41,253 bases of DNA from contig BRYA01000094.1 in the NCBI GenBank assembly GCA_030267965.1, positions 1 through 41,253 of the forward strand. The letters run 5' to 3'. The position numbers and the translations under genes are program-made. Below the pieces are notes generated by a model that saw only the letters and a list, made by a program, of their open reading frames with translations, was not told where the DNA came from and did not search any database. Below are positions 11,101 through 20,197 of this stretch, piece by piece. Source of the stretch: Triparma columacea. Taxonomy: Eukaryota; Sar; Bolidophyceae; Parmales; Triparmaceae. Every line of letters starts with the position of its first letter. The stretch's first letter is position 1.

Positions 11101-13026
11101 GAGGTAATCAAGCTTACGCACCACAGGCTGTCCAAGGTTCTTGAGCTTGACTCTTACGACGTTCTTTTCGACAGTTCGAACGCCGATGTTAACGCAAGGC
11201 ACGTGTCCGGAAGGTTGCTTGGACATCTAAAGACAACCATCATTGAGGATATTGCGAGCAATTACAGCTACAACGTTTACACCCAACGATTCGTCCACTC
11301 CCCTATCATTTTCAAGTTCACGGGCAGGGAGAAGGACCCCAAGCCCCCCCCGGGGATTTTTGGGTTCGGAACCGTCTGCGGAAGGGCGTGGGACTTTCTT
11401 CAGAGGTTATCCAGGGGCTTCGTCGGCAGGGCGCACATTGACGCCCTTGTAAGGCTGGCCGGAGAGGCGGGAGTCGGAGCCATCATTGAGGGCTGCATGA
11501 CCCACATCGAAGATAAGATGAGGGACATGATGCCTTACCTAAAGAATCTGAAGGAGGGGCTGCCTCCCATCACCCTTCCCAAGGTTGTCTACGGGACAGT
11601 CGCCTGCTTCGGCGCCTTTGAGACGAGGCTAAAGCAGTACTTCTCCTACATGGAATTTTTGGACGAGAGCTTTCAGGGATTCAGGGAGATCGGTAACATC
11701 ATCGGGTGAGTGCGGTATAGCAGGGAACGAAGCGACGACAGAAATAACGAGCGGGTATGCACTATGCGCTCTTTCTTCCCGAATAATTCTCACCCATTAC
11801 CCTATCCTCGCGCCCATCGTTGCAGCCTCGTTACACTCCTGGAGGCAAGCCTGGCGACCCATCAGGCGAATTCGTACGTCAATGCGGCGAGCTTCCTGGG
11901 AGTAAAATGCAGCCAAATGAGTGAGTTCGAAGGAATGGTTACGGCGGCGAGGGACAGGAGTCAGAGCGAGATCGGGGAGGACAGGAGGGTCGTTGTGAAG
12001 GGGGTGCAGCTTCCAAGCAAGGAGGCCTTCAAGTGCGCGGAGGTGAGAGAGGCGGCGAGGCGCGAGCGAGCGAGCAAAGCGAGCCGCTGAAGACATGCAT
12101 TTCTGGATCGGAGGATGTCGTGGCTTGCTCTGATATACGTACGCCCCTACCTCCCTCAATTATTCTCACCATGACTTTGTGAACCTCTCGCCCATTACGC
12201 AATGAACCCTCGCTCCTCGTCGTAGCCTCGATTCTCGCCCCTTCACAGATGCATGGAGGACTTTGTCAGCCGTAGTTCGGGGGTTTTAGACAGAGTGAGG
12301 GCGACCAAGGTTCGAGACGACATCGTGCCTATGCTGGAAAAGACACACCTGAGCTACGACCACCTCTCGTTCAGCCAGGGCGAGGTGAAGATTGGCGAGA
12401 AATTGCTGGAGAGGATTGGGAAAGCCATCGACAAGGTTGGAATCAAGGAGGCTTTGCAGTTCGATCTCGGAATCGACAGCTTGGTCAGCAACGAAAGGGA
12501 CGATGAGTTCTACCGCATCTTCAGCGTCCTCAACTTTCTTCTCTGCATGGAGCACAAGGGCAGGCTTGACGAGGACCAAATGGTGCTTAATGACGGGATG
12601 AGTCTAGGAGATCAGACGACTTTCAGCGACCCCCATGTTTTTGGCCATGGCTTTGCCATTGGCGGGGTAGTGTGCCTCCACTTGTTCAAGCAGGGGTGCA
12701 AGTTCAAACTGCTGGACCTCAGCAGTCACATGCTCAAGGTGGAGGAAGCGGAGAAGATCAGGAACATCAGGAACGAGGTCGAGGGTAAACCAGGCCTCCC
12801 GAGAGACAAGGCGGTAGAGAAGTTTCTTGACGAGGCAAGGGCGCAAAGCGAGGTTCACGACTTCGTCTGGAGCTTGTTGGAAGGATGCGGGGAATCCAAA
12901 ACGTGCATTGAGGAGAGGGCAACGTATACCTTCTCTCCTCCTAACGACGACAGGAACATCAGCGCCATGCCCAGCTCCATGAGAAAACTCCTCCACAAGA
13001 ATAGCAGCAGCATAAATGAATCATAG
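8158..13026 (+). CDS. CYFIP/Sra1/PIR121, Rac-binding subunit of the SCAR/WAVE complex
   Basis: Seven exons: 8158-8193, 8338-8606, 8708-9173, 9269-10825, 10921-11705, 11826-12042 and about 12226-13026, roughly 1,370 residues against about 1,250 in animals. The similarity is clear along the whole length: SNMLYAFRSISRAIP (YTWRSCSRAIP in animals), KNDFSLYKRCF, VRYNYSKEE, LVGPGSTQLHVLRVML, QFPIEMSLPFLL, LYDEIEAEVNLVFDQM, RHVLLLGRSIDLNYL and HGFAIGGVVCLHL. CYFIP is the large scaffold subunit that receives active Rac and releases SCAR/WAVE to drive Arp2/3 actin branching. The join before the last exon is uncertain: an acceptor at 12248 has the better pyrimidine tract but needs a phase-2 donor or a micro-exon, while an acceptor at 12225 keeps phase 0. 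The other joins are phase-consistent. Confidence 0.93.
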
Positions 13027-13159
13027 ATTTATGTGAAAAAATGTATAAGTGATTTTTTGTGCGGCAGGGTTGTTGTGGGGGGCAAGTTGATGAAGTTCTG
13101 CTGCTTCGTCACTTCCGTGCGGGTTATACACTATCTTTGGACTGAATTTCTATACCAGG

Positions 13160-13515
13160 AACGCACCCACGAAAATGTTCAGAAAAAATTAATTTTGAAA
13201 AATTTTTATTTCATCTCAAAAGATTTTTAATGTATCTGACTTACTTTATAATCACATTTGTTCAATTATATAAGTGAAGGATATCTAATTATAAAATCCA
13301 ATTGTAACAAAATTATTAAAATTCTATTTTTAATATTAATCCATTCAAATTTCAAGTTAAATAAATATAAATCAATGTTTGAATAGTCATGACAGTTTGA
13401 ATTGATACTAAGCTTTTCTCAAAATGTTATTTTGTTTTTCAGATAGCATTTTCAGTCATCAAATGTTAATGTGATGATGATCGCACAAGAATATACAAAA
13501 AAAAAAAAAAAATCT
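13160..13515. other. AT-rich island ending in a 16-A run, within intergenic DNA (13027-13739)
   Basis: Between the convergent CYFIP and dioxygenase genes lies about 350 bp of very AT-rich DNA, unlike the GC-balanced surroundings, ending in a run of A at about 13497-13512. It could be long 3' UTR sequence, an inserted organellar fragment or the tail of a retroposed copy; the sequence does not decide. Beyond it (13515-13665) the minus strand has a short open stretch containing SPALKSAIVFVVAKSVKEL that looks protein-like but has no start or convincing splice sites. Confidence 0.5.
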
Positions 13516-13739
13516 CTCGAAGGATGGACGCTGAGCTGACATGAGCTTGCTGAGCTCTTTAACACTCTTTGCGACCACGAAGACGATAGCGGACTTCAGG
13601 GCTGGGCTCTCAGCATCTTCAGACCTCCCCCCGTCGAGAATGAAAAAGGCTTCTTCTTGGGTTTCTTCTCACAAATAATATTGTCATTAAAACGAACAAC
13701 AACACCCTATCCTCCTCCCCCCCCCTAAATCCTCAACGC

Positions 13740-15484
13740 TCATAGTTCCCCCCCGTTATCCTTGACCCATTCTTCAATATGGTCCCCTCCTGAAAATTCC
13801 TTGATCCACCCTAGTACCGTCCTTCCATTCCCCCCGTTAGTCCTAACATTAAGGTCCCCCCCCATGTCCACCAGGTACTTGAGTACCTCCAGGTGTCCCC
13901 CCCTCCCCGCTTCGTGTAGTGGCGTCCAGTCGTTAGCGTCCTTCTTGTGTACGACCTCCTCGTCTGACGTGACCGCCTCGACTACACCCTCCAGGTCACC
14001 TTGGTAGGCCTTGATGTGAGCGTCCGTCCTACCCTCTGTTCCCCCGCTCTTTTTTGTCATGCTTTTCTTCTTGCTTTTGGCCTTTTTCTTCCCCACCTTC
14101 TCAACCTCATATTCCCCGTCCACAGGTTCAAAGTGTACAAAGACGTTCGCGAAGCTTTTCCCCTTCAGTGGGAACGGCCTTCCGTGGATAACGGAGTGGC
14201 TCTCGTAGAGGACCATGTCGCCCTCCTCCATGGTTACGTTGTAGGCAACGCCGGAGTGGGAGTACACCTCGATAGGCCAGGGCTCTGTCACGTCCTCCTA
14301 AAGGATAAGTTTCAAGGTTTTTTTTTTTGGGGGGGGGGGGGAGAAGGGCGAGGGTTAGGTGAGTGAGCGGTAGCGTCCGGGATGAGGTTGTGTGTGTGTG
14401 TGTGTGTGTTTGTTCGTGTTTCTCATCTCTCACCTGGTGTACATTAATGATAGCGCTCGTGACTAGTGGGTTCCTGTCTACATGCGGTGCCAGCACGCTC
14501 CCCTCCGTGTAAACCCTGATCCCGTACAGGCTCGTGGGGTGGAGTTTCTGACCCGACCACTCCTCGAGGTGGGTCTTGGTGGTGTCCCAGATGTGAGTCT
14601 TTAGGTCCATACCACCCTTGAAGCTCCTTTCTTCGAGGCTGACCATGAGAGTGGGGCTGGCCCAGTGGTTCGTGAATGTGTTGCCCACGGGCCAGCTCTC
14701 GGGTTTAGCCTTGTCCTTGTATTTGTGGTACCACTCCTTAAGGGCAGTGAAGATTTCGGGGGGACAGCGGGTCTTGGCGAAACCGAGGGTCGTGTAGTTC
14801 AACATGCGGGCAGGTTGCTCGCGGTTCATCTCAACACGGGACCACTATGGGGTGGGTGGTGGTGGGGGGGTGAGCGCATTTCGATTGGTTGGGGTGAAAG
14901 GGTGTTGTTCTAGGTGGATGCGTTGCTTGTTCCCCAGGATAATCGTTTAGTAGCCTGTTGAGACACTGGCGCTTAAATCATTGCGTATGTGTCTCCGAAA
15001 TTCACGCCGCACATCATATTTGTCATGCTGGTTGTGTGCTGGTTGTGTGCTATTTCCAGCACAGGAATTAAACCCTCCCCCCCCCCTTCCCTCCCTCCAT
15101 GATCCTCCTCACCTCGTTGCTCTCGCATACTTTCAGACCGTACTTCTCCCCGCACCCCTCCATATGTGTCTTATAAACTTCACTCGGTCCCTCTCCAATG
15201 TCAACCTCCCCCGTCTTCTCCCCTTCCCCTCCCCCCCAAATCGCCTTTGATAGCTTACCCCGTAGGCCAACCTTGGCACTAGGGGAGCCGTTGTCTCCGG
15301 GAGAGCCGTTGGAGTTCTGACTGGGCTTAAAGTTGTGGATAGGCCATGAAATGTCAACTCCATAAACAGAGCCGTGGGTGGCATTAGACACAGGGATGTA
15401 TTTTGAGGTTATAGGATAGGGATAAAGGAGGAGGAGAAGGAGAAGGAGACAGGATATTGGTTTGATATTAGCAGGTGGGTGCAT
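13740..15484 (-). CDS. Secreted prolyl-4-hydroxylase-like 2OG-Fe(II) dioxygenase with C-terminal ankyrin repeats
   Basis: Three exons (15484-15113, 14844-14434, 14297-13740), all joined in phase 0, give 446 residues. The start MHPPANIKP was chosen because it opens a strong signal peptide with eight leucines; an ATG further upstream (15601) would bury it. The catalytic domain begins around EMNREQPARMLNYT. Iron ligands are H245 and D247 (APHVDRN) and H299 (VIHGRPF), with K308 as the likely 2-oxoglutarate-binding lysine nine residues later. After a lysine-rich spacer come ankyrin-like repeats (TDAHIKAYQGDL, DWTPLHEAGRGGHLEVLKYLV). The family hydroxylates proline in ER or Golgi proteins. Ankyrin repeats on a lumenal enzyme are unusual and might bind substrate. 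The second intron contains a GT microsatellite at 14389-14410. Confidence 0.85.
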
Positions 15485-15929
15485 TTTTGGAGTAATACGA
15501 CGATAAATTGAGGAAATGAGGAATGAATGATGATAAAATTGGGATTGGGGAAAAGAGAGAGAAGAGAGAGAGACCGTGCTGCTTCTTCGGATTTTCCGCA
15601 TTTTTCCTCGTTTTTCTCTCTTTTCTCCCTGTTCTCCTCCCTGTTCTCTCTAAAATCCCTCAAACAGCATCTCCTAACACCATTTTACTACAAGAGTGAG
15701 CGAGTAATTAGAGGATTAGTTTGAGGAGCAATTAGAGGTAATTAGAAGAAGATTAGGGAAGATTAGAGGACTACTTACCCCTAATTGTTCCGATCATTGA
15801 AATAAATAAAAGAATATCCACCCACTCTATCTCACTATCTCACTACTATATCCCACTAACACTGACACATCCTCACCAACGTCCCCTCCTACAGCTCCTC
15901 CCCCTCCCCCCTCCCCAAGCTCCTCTACA
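15485..15929. other. Intergenic region between two divergent dioxygenase genes
   Basis: About 445 bases separate the P4H-like start (minus) from the AlkB-like start (plus). It holds a scatter of short ATTAGAGG/AATTAGA-like repeats at about 15705-15790 and a strongly pyrimidine-rich stretch towards 15929. Another frame near 15855-15940 is also open, so the downstream gene could have an extra upstream exon. No other element was recognised. Confidence 0.45.
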
Positions 15930-16892
15930 ATGCCCTCCTCTCCCCATACAAACTCCCTCAATCATCCCCCCCTCCCTCCTCCCCTCCTCCTTTACACCTC
16001 CCCAATCCCTATCCCCCCTCTCCCCCCCTCCCTCTTAAATCTTCTCCATTCCCCCTCAACTTTAAAACTGATAGAATCACACACCTGTCTTACCAACTCT
16101 GTTAAAATCCCCCCCCCCCCCAACCTCTTCAACGACCTCAACGATATCCTAAACATCCCAATAGACGAAATGATATCCTCCTACACCCTCGCCCTTACCT
16201 CCTCCTCCCTCCCCCCTCCCCCTTCCTCAACCTTGGAGTACATAACCTTCACATCCCTCAGAACTCACCGAATAAAGTCCTGCCTAAAGTACCTCTCCGC
16301 CCTAAAGTCAAGTCAAAAATCCGGCATAGTCCTCCTCTACCCCTCCGGTGGTACAATGTCATCCCACACAGACGGTATGGTAAATAGAGCCCCCCTAACA
16401 TCAACCGACAGGTTAGGTTGTCTCGCGGAATCACCCACCACCGAGATTAAGGAAGACTGGTTCGGACACAATGGCAATGCTGTTGATGCTAAGGTCTGGG
16501 AATGGTTGAAGTCGCTAAAGTCGCTAAAGTCGCTAAAGTCGCTAAAGTCATATCCTCCCACCCCCACCTCCCCTGAAAGGCTCGCATCACACCTACCCCC
16601 AAGCCCACCCGAGTATGTTGTTACCCTAACCTACGGGTTGGATATGAGTTACCGTCTCGACGGTAATTCCCTCATCAGGATGAACGGTTCCACTAGTGTC
16701 GTGATGGACGCCCTCCACACGATGCACGGTGTGGAGGATGTTGGTGGGGGGGAGGGGGTTGAAGTTGGGGGGAGGGTTTGGAGGGTTGGAGTCGTGGGAT
16801 GGAGGAGGCTGGAAAGGGAGGGAGGGGAGGAGGAGGGGGAGGAGGTTGAGATTGGGGGATTGTTCGGGGATTGTAGCGAGGAGGAGGGGTAA
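15930..16892 (+). CDS. AlkB-like 2OG-Fe(II) oxygenase
   Basis: A single-exon frame of 320 residues. The first third is Pro/Ser/Leu-rich, from a pyrimidine-rich coding strand, and may be a leader or may be misframed. The catalytic core is recognisable: an H-x-D pair in GTMSSHTDGMVNRA, the YGLDMSYRLDG strand, a distal His in VVMDALHTMHGVE, and an Arg-rich end (GGRVWRVGVVGWRRLE) matching the position of the oxoglutarate-binding arginines of AlkB proteins. The family demethylates nucleic acids or, in some members, proteins; the substrate here cannot be predicted. The C-terminus is acidic. The stop lies 76 bp from the stop of the convergent methyltransferase. Confidence 0.65.
   Translation: MPSSPHTNSLNHPPLPPPLLLYTSPIPIPPLPPSLLNLLHSPSTLKLIESHTCLTNSVKIPPPPNLFNDLNDILNIPIDEMISSYTLALTSSSLPPPPSSTLEYITFTSLRTHRIKSCLKYLSALKSSQKSGIVLLYPSGGTMSSHTDGMVNRAPLTSTDRLGCLAESPTTEIKEDWFGHNGNAVDAKVWEWLKSLKSLKSLKSLKSYPPTPTSPERLASHLPPSPPEYVVTLTYGLDMSYRLDGNSLIRMNGSTSVVMDALHTMHGVEDVGGGEGVEVGGRVWRVGVVGWRRLEREGGEEEGEEVEIGGLFGDCSEEEG
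16511..16549 (+). repeat. 9-bp in-frame microsatellite (GTCGCTAAA) inside the AlkB-like gene
   Basis: Just over four copies of GTCGCTAAA encode a run of Lys-Ser-Leu triplets. It falls between the iron-binding HTD motif and the distal histidine, where AlkB proteins have a variable loop. Its unit length keeps frame, so copy-number change would alter only loop length. Confidence 0.8.
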
Positions 16893-16968
16893 AGTGAAAG
16901 GGAAAGTTATTGTTGTCTGTATTTTCAAATTGGTGATGAGGCGTTCTTATTTGTAAAAATTATGCAAC

Positions 16969-18087
16969 TTAATCTTGCGATCTCAAACGCCAAGTCACGA
17001 GCGCCGTGCCTCGTGTGAGCACGGACTCGAGCTTGTCGCCCGGTCTGCGGTGCTGCTCCTCAAGCGGTAGCTGATCCTGCACGAGAGTGGCCTCGAAGCC
17101 GATGGGCTCGAGGAGCGCGCGCACAAGTGGCACTGACATGGCGAACGGCGGCCCGCCCTCGCGCTCGCCAATCGGGAAGACGCAAGTGATGATTTCACCA
17201 CCGGGAGCGAGGAGAGCCTTCATCTGCAAAGCCCACTGCTCTCGCACCTCGGGCTCCAGGGCGCAGAGGAAGGTGTTGTCCCAGATCAGATCATACGTGC
17301 CGTCCCTCGCCGGGTCGAGAGCAAAGAAGTCGCCGCACCTCACTTGGACGCCACCAGACCAAGACGACCCGCTAATCTCCTCCCTTGCCGCCTCGCAAGC
17401 GGCCGGCGACAGGTCGACTGCGACCACTTTATCGAAGCCATGCCGTGCCAGCGCCAGCGCATCGTAGGCGCGACCGCATCCTGGTACGAGCGCCGTCATG
17501 CCATCCCTCGGGGCGTGGTTCCGTCGCTTTAGCTCGGCAGTGAGCGGCAGCGACTCGCCCGCGACGTCGAAGCGGGAACCTTTGGGCAGGCTTCCGTCTT
17601 GCCCCCACAGCTTCTCCCAGTGCGGGCTGGCGCCGGCGTGGCTCGCCCAAAGCGGATGCCGCAGCAGGGGCTGCTGAGGTGCCATCAGCCGGAAGCCGCC
17701 GACAAGCGATGCCGACAATGCCAGAGAGACCACAGCAGTGCCTAGTACTGAACGCCTCGCAAAGAATGGCCGGCGTGTTGCAAAGTAAGTCGCGAGCTTT
17801 TCCTGCGAGCAGTGGCGGTAGTTTCGGTAGTCGACGATTGCTTCGACGGTCGATGCTACCGAAGTAGCTGTGAGAGCACAGCAGCTAGCCGCATGCTGAT
17901 CCAGCGCAACCGAATGTGACGTGCAGAGTGCGGAGTCCATATCCGTTGCTGCCTTAACGCTGACTGCACGCCACTCGCCGGCGGCAGCAGCAACCTTGGC
18001 ACTGTAGAGGGCAAAGCATCCCGCTGCACTTCCGCACAGGAATGGGATCGCGCCGCTTCGCGCAAGCTGGGTGACGGCAGCGTCCAT
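16969..18087 (-). CDS. Thiol/halide S-adenosylmethionine methyltransferase (TPMT family)
   Basis: Intronless; 372 residues from the ATG at 18087 (the frame is open further upstream but has no earlier ATG). The C-terminal domain has the SAM-binding LVPGCGRAYDALALARHGF and VVAVDLSP motifs, then DNTFLCALEPEVREQWALQM and GGEIITCVFPIGE, the pattern of the TPMT-like thiol and halide methyltransferases (plant HOL, algal HTMT) that make methyl halides or methylate thiols. The N-terminal part has a hydrophobic segment (VLGTAVVSLALSASLVGGF) that may anchor or target it. Base composition is clearly more GC- and CpG-rich than both neighbours and codon use differs, which fits horizontal transfer or a recent insertion. 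A contaminating or chimaeric segment is less likely because the flanks read through smoothly, but this was not tested. Confidence 0.85.
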   Translation of the reverse strand: MDAAVTQLARSGAIPFLCGSAAGCFALYSAKVAAAAGEWRAVSVKAATDMDSALCTSHSVALDQHAASCCALTATSVASTVEAIVDYRNYRHCSQEKLATYFATRRPFFARRSVLGTAVVSLALSASLVGGFRLMAPQQPLLRHPLWASHAGASPHWEKLWGQDGSLPKGSRFDVAGESLPLTAELKRRNHAPRDGMTALVPGCGRAYDALALARHGFDKVVAVDLSPAACEAAREEISGSSWSGGVQVRCGDFFALDPARDGTYDLIWDNTFLCALEPEVREQWALQMKALLAPGGEIITCVFPIGEREGGPPFAMSVPLVRALLEPIGFEATLVQDQLPLEEQHRRPGDKLESVLTRGTALVTWRLRSQD

Positions 18088-18090
18088 AGC

Positions 18091-18162
18091 GGTGGCACTT
18101 TGTGGCACTTCTACGGTGGCACTTTGTGGCACTTCTACGGTGGCACTTTGTGGCACTTCTAC
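18091..18162. repeat. Three perfect copies of a 24-bp repeat upstream of the methyltransferase
   Basis: The 24-bp unit GGTGGCACTTTGTGGCACTT plus CTAC starts at 18091, 18115 and 18139. It lies immediately upstream of the methyltransferase ATG and would encode VPQSATVE if the frame were used. It is probably in the leader or promoter and could act as a repeated protein-binding site. Confidence 0.75.
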
Positions 18163-18420
18163 TAGCGACTACAAGTGAGCGAGTCGCTGGTTCTGAAAAG
18201 GATCTGGGAGGTTTCGATGGAGCGAACAAGAGAAGCGGCGACGCGTGAAGCAAGGGGGATAGCAGTAGCCAGAATATCACAACGGTTGGTTCACGGGAGT
18301 CAACTGATTGAGGGTTATTCTGAGAGTCTGAGATTTTATTTTAGTTTGTTCCCATTATTTCAATCAACTACGACTTTGAATAAATTAAACATCTTACCAT
18401 CGGTAGATTGAACGTCTACA

Positions 18421-19664
18421 ATGCTGGATTCAAGAATTTTATTCGCAAATATGTTGAAACGGAGGATAAAATTGATGATCATATCCACCATTTTATTCAC
18501 GACTGCATTCACACATGTATCAGCTAAACATACGTCAGCTTTTGTACTTCAACCTCACGTATATTCTTCATCTCGTCCATTAGATCACTTTAAAATCAAA
18601 ACGATTGTAAAACCAACCACAAAAAACACAATTACTACGACGACCACTTCCACAACCACTTCAACCACCTCTCTACCATCATCACCACTCTCAAACCTAC
18701 CTCGTCTCCTCTCCCTCCCCCCATCCCCAAACTCGAACTTGATAACACTTATTCTCCTATCTTACGTGGCTCAAACCGCATCAGCCCTCTCCTACCACCC
18801 CACAATCGCCCGCTTTGCTAAGCTCTCCTACCCCTCCCACCTCTCCTCCCTCCTAATATCCTCCCCCTCCCCCTTTACAGTTCCCCTCAACCGTCGTTTC
18901 AGTGTTCCCACCTCCGGCCCCCTCTGTTCCGACCTCACCTTTGTCCCCTCCCTCTCCTCCCTCCAACCCCACCGTTACTTAACTTCCTTCCTCGTCCATG
19001 GGAACCTCCTCCACTTGGCCTTCAACCTATCCTCAATGAAGAACCTACCCTCCTACCTACCCTTCACCGTATCACCAGGCGCGTATGTAACGACGTTCTT
19101 ACTAGGTGAGAGGGCAAGACTAAATCCGACAACCCCCTTAAAAACACGACAAGAACCGAAACTTCAATCCCTTGGGGCCATCTGATAAAATCCCATACTT
19201 CCCCTCACACCATCTTAACACCACCCCCTCCTCTCCTCTCCCCTCCTCTCCTCTCAGCCACGGTGACAGGTAACATAGCTCACATGTTTGTATCCCCCAC
19301 GACCCCCGTCCTCGGTGCCTCCGGTGGTATCTGTGGTCTCTACGGTTTCCTCTACATCCTCCTCCGTTCCGCCGGTCGTAAGTCCGAGTCGACCTCCGTC
19401 CTAAAGTCCATGGGATACGTCCTCCTTATGGGTTACTTCTACCGTTCCAGCGTGTCAAACGCTAGTCACATAGGTGGGTTCTTGGGGGGTGCAATTGCGG
19501 GGTGGGCTTGGGGACCGAGGTTTAAGAAGAGGTATAGGAGCAAGAGAGATCCGGGGGATAGGGGAGGGAGGAATAGACCGGCGGTTGTGGCGCTGGCGGG
19601 GGGGAGCGAGGTGAGAGTTTTGGGAGGGGAAGGGGGAGGGGGTGGTTTTATAGAACACTGTTGA
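18421..19664 (+). CDS. Rhomboid-family intramembrane serine protease, probably plastid-targeted
   Basis: Two exons, 18421-19105 and 19258-19664, joined in phase 1 across a 152-bp intron (CTAG|GTGAGAG ... CTCTCAG|CC), give 363 residues. Rhomboid landmarks are HGNLLHLAFNLSSMKNL, the catalytic serine motif GASGGICGLYGFL and the catalytic histidine in NASHIGGFLGG. Rhomboids cleave membrane proteins within transmembrane segments. The N-terminus looks like a signal peptide followed by TSAFVLQP, reminiscent of the ASAF-type plastid entry motif, then a Thr-rich spacer (around residues 65-85); plastid location is an inference. The start could instead be the in-frame ATG at 18451. The C-terminus is Gly/Arg-rich and looks disordered. 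Confidence 0.85.
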
Positions 19665-19700
19665 AGAAACTATGGGAGCTAACTGATAACGCAACACTAC

Positions 19701-19913
19701 TTAAAACCAGATTTTGAAACCCAGGATAGACTGGAGGGTCGCGATTGGCACTGTGGCTGCAGCTGTTGCAGGAGTCGGGGGAATCAGGGGCGTGGGGAGA
19801 ACGGCAAGGACTGTGGTTATGATATTCACGAATACTGGATGGATCTCGGGAGTTCGGAGGTTCTGATGGTGTAAGCGCAAGCGTAAGTTTTTGAGCTTTT
19901 TGAGGCATGACAT
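19701..19913 (-). CDS. Possible 70-residue single-span membrane protein
   Basis: Between the rhomboid and the phosphatase lies a 70-codon ATG-initiated frame: a basic N-terminus (MSCLKKLKNLRLRLHHQNLR) followed by one long hydrophobic, proline-containing segment (VNIITTVLAVLPTPL ... AAATVPIATLQSILGF). That layout would suit a small organelle membrane protein, but the opposite strand is also open over the same bases and encodes an equally hydrophobic segment, so the frame may be chance. The rest of 19665-20197 is pyrimidine-rich leader of the phosphatase gene. Confidence 0.3.
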   Translation of the reverse strand: MSCLKKLKNLRLRLHHQNLRTPEIHPVFVNIITTVLAVLPTPLIPPTPATAAATVPIATLQSILGFKIWF

Positions 19914-20197
19914 TTAACAAAATCAGTTTTTATTTTCATTCGCCGCGGAATCCCACCCTTGAACTGAAAGAATCGGGGAAATCCTCTCTCAACAATTTTT
20001 TGCTCTTCACTCTTTCCGATCTATTTTCGTACCACCTCCTTCGTCCTTCGCCCTTCGCCCTTCGCCCCCCTTTCCTTCTCTCCCCCTCCCCCTTCCTCCC
20101 TTCCCCCCTCCCCCCCTCCCCCCTTCTTCTCCCCTCAATTCCCTTGGCCCTTCAGCTCGTTGTCCCAACTCCCCTAGTTTGTCTTAAATAATTCCAA

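Noticed and set aside
13740..13760. ER-retention signal at the end of the P4H-like protein (GGEL)
   Set aside because: Lacks the basic or His residue and Asp of KDEL/HDEL signals; too weak to call.
14389..14410. GT dinucleotide run
   Set aside because: Ordinary microsatellite within the P4H intron; no evidence of function.
18088..18156. N-terminal extension of the methyltransferase through the 24-bp repeats
   Set aside because: The extension would start at a GTG codon; the first ATG is at 18087, and the repeats look like leader or promoter sequence.
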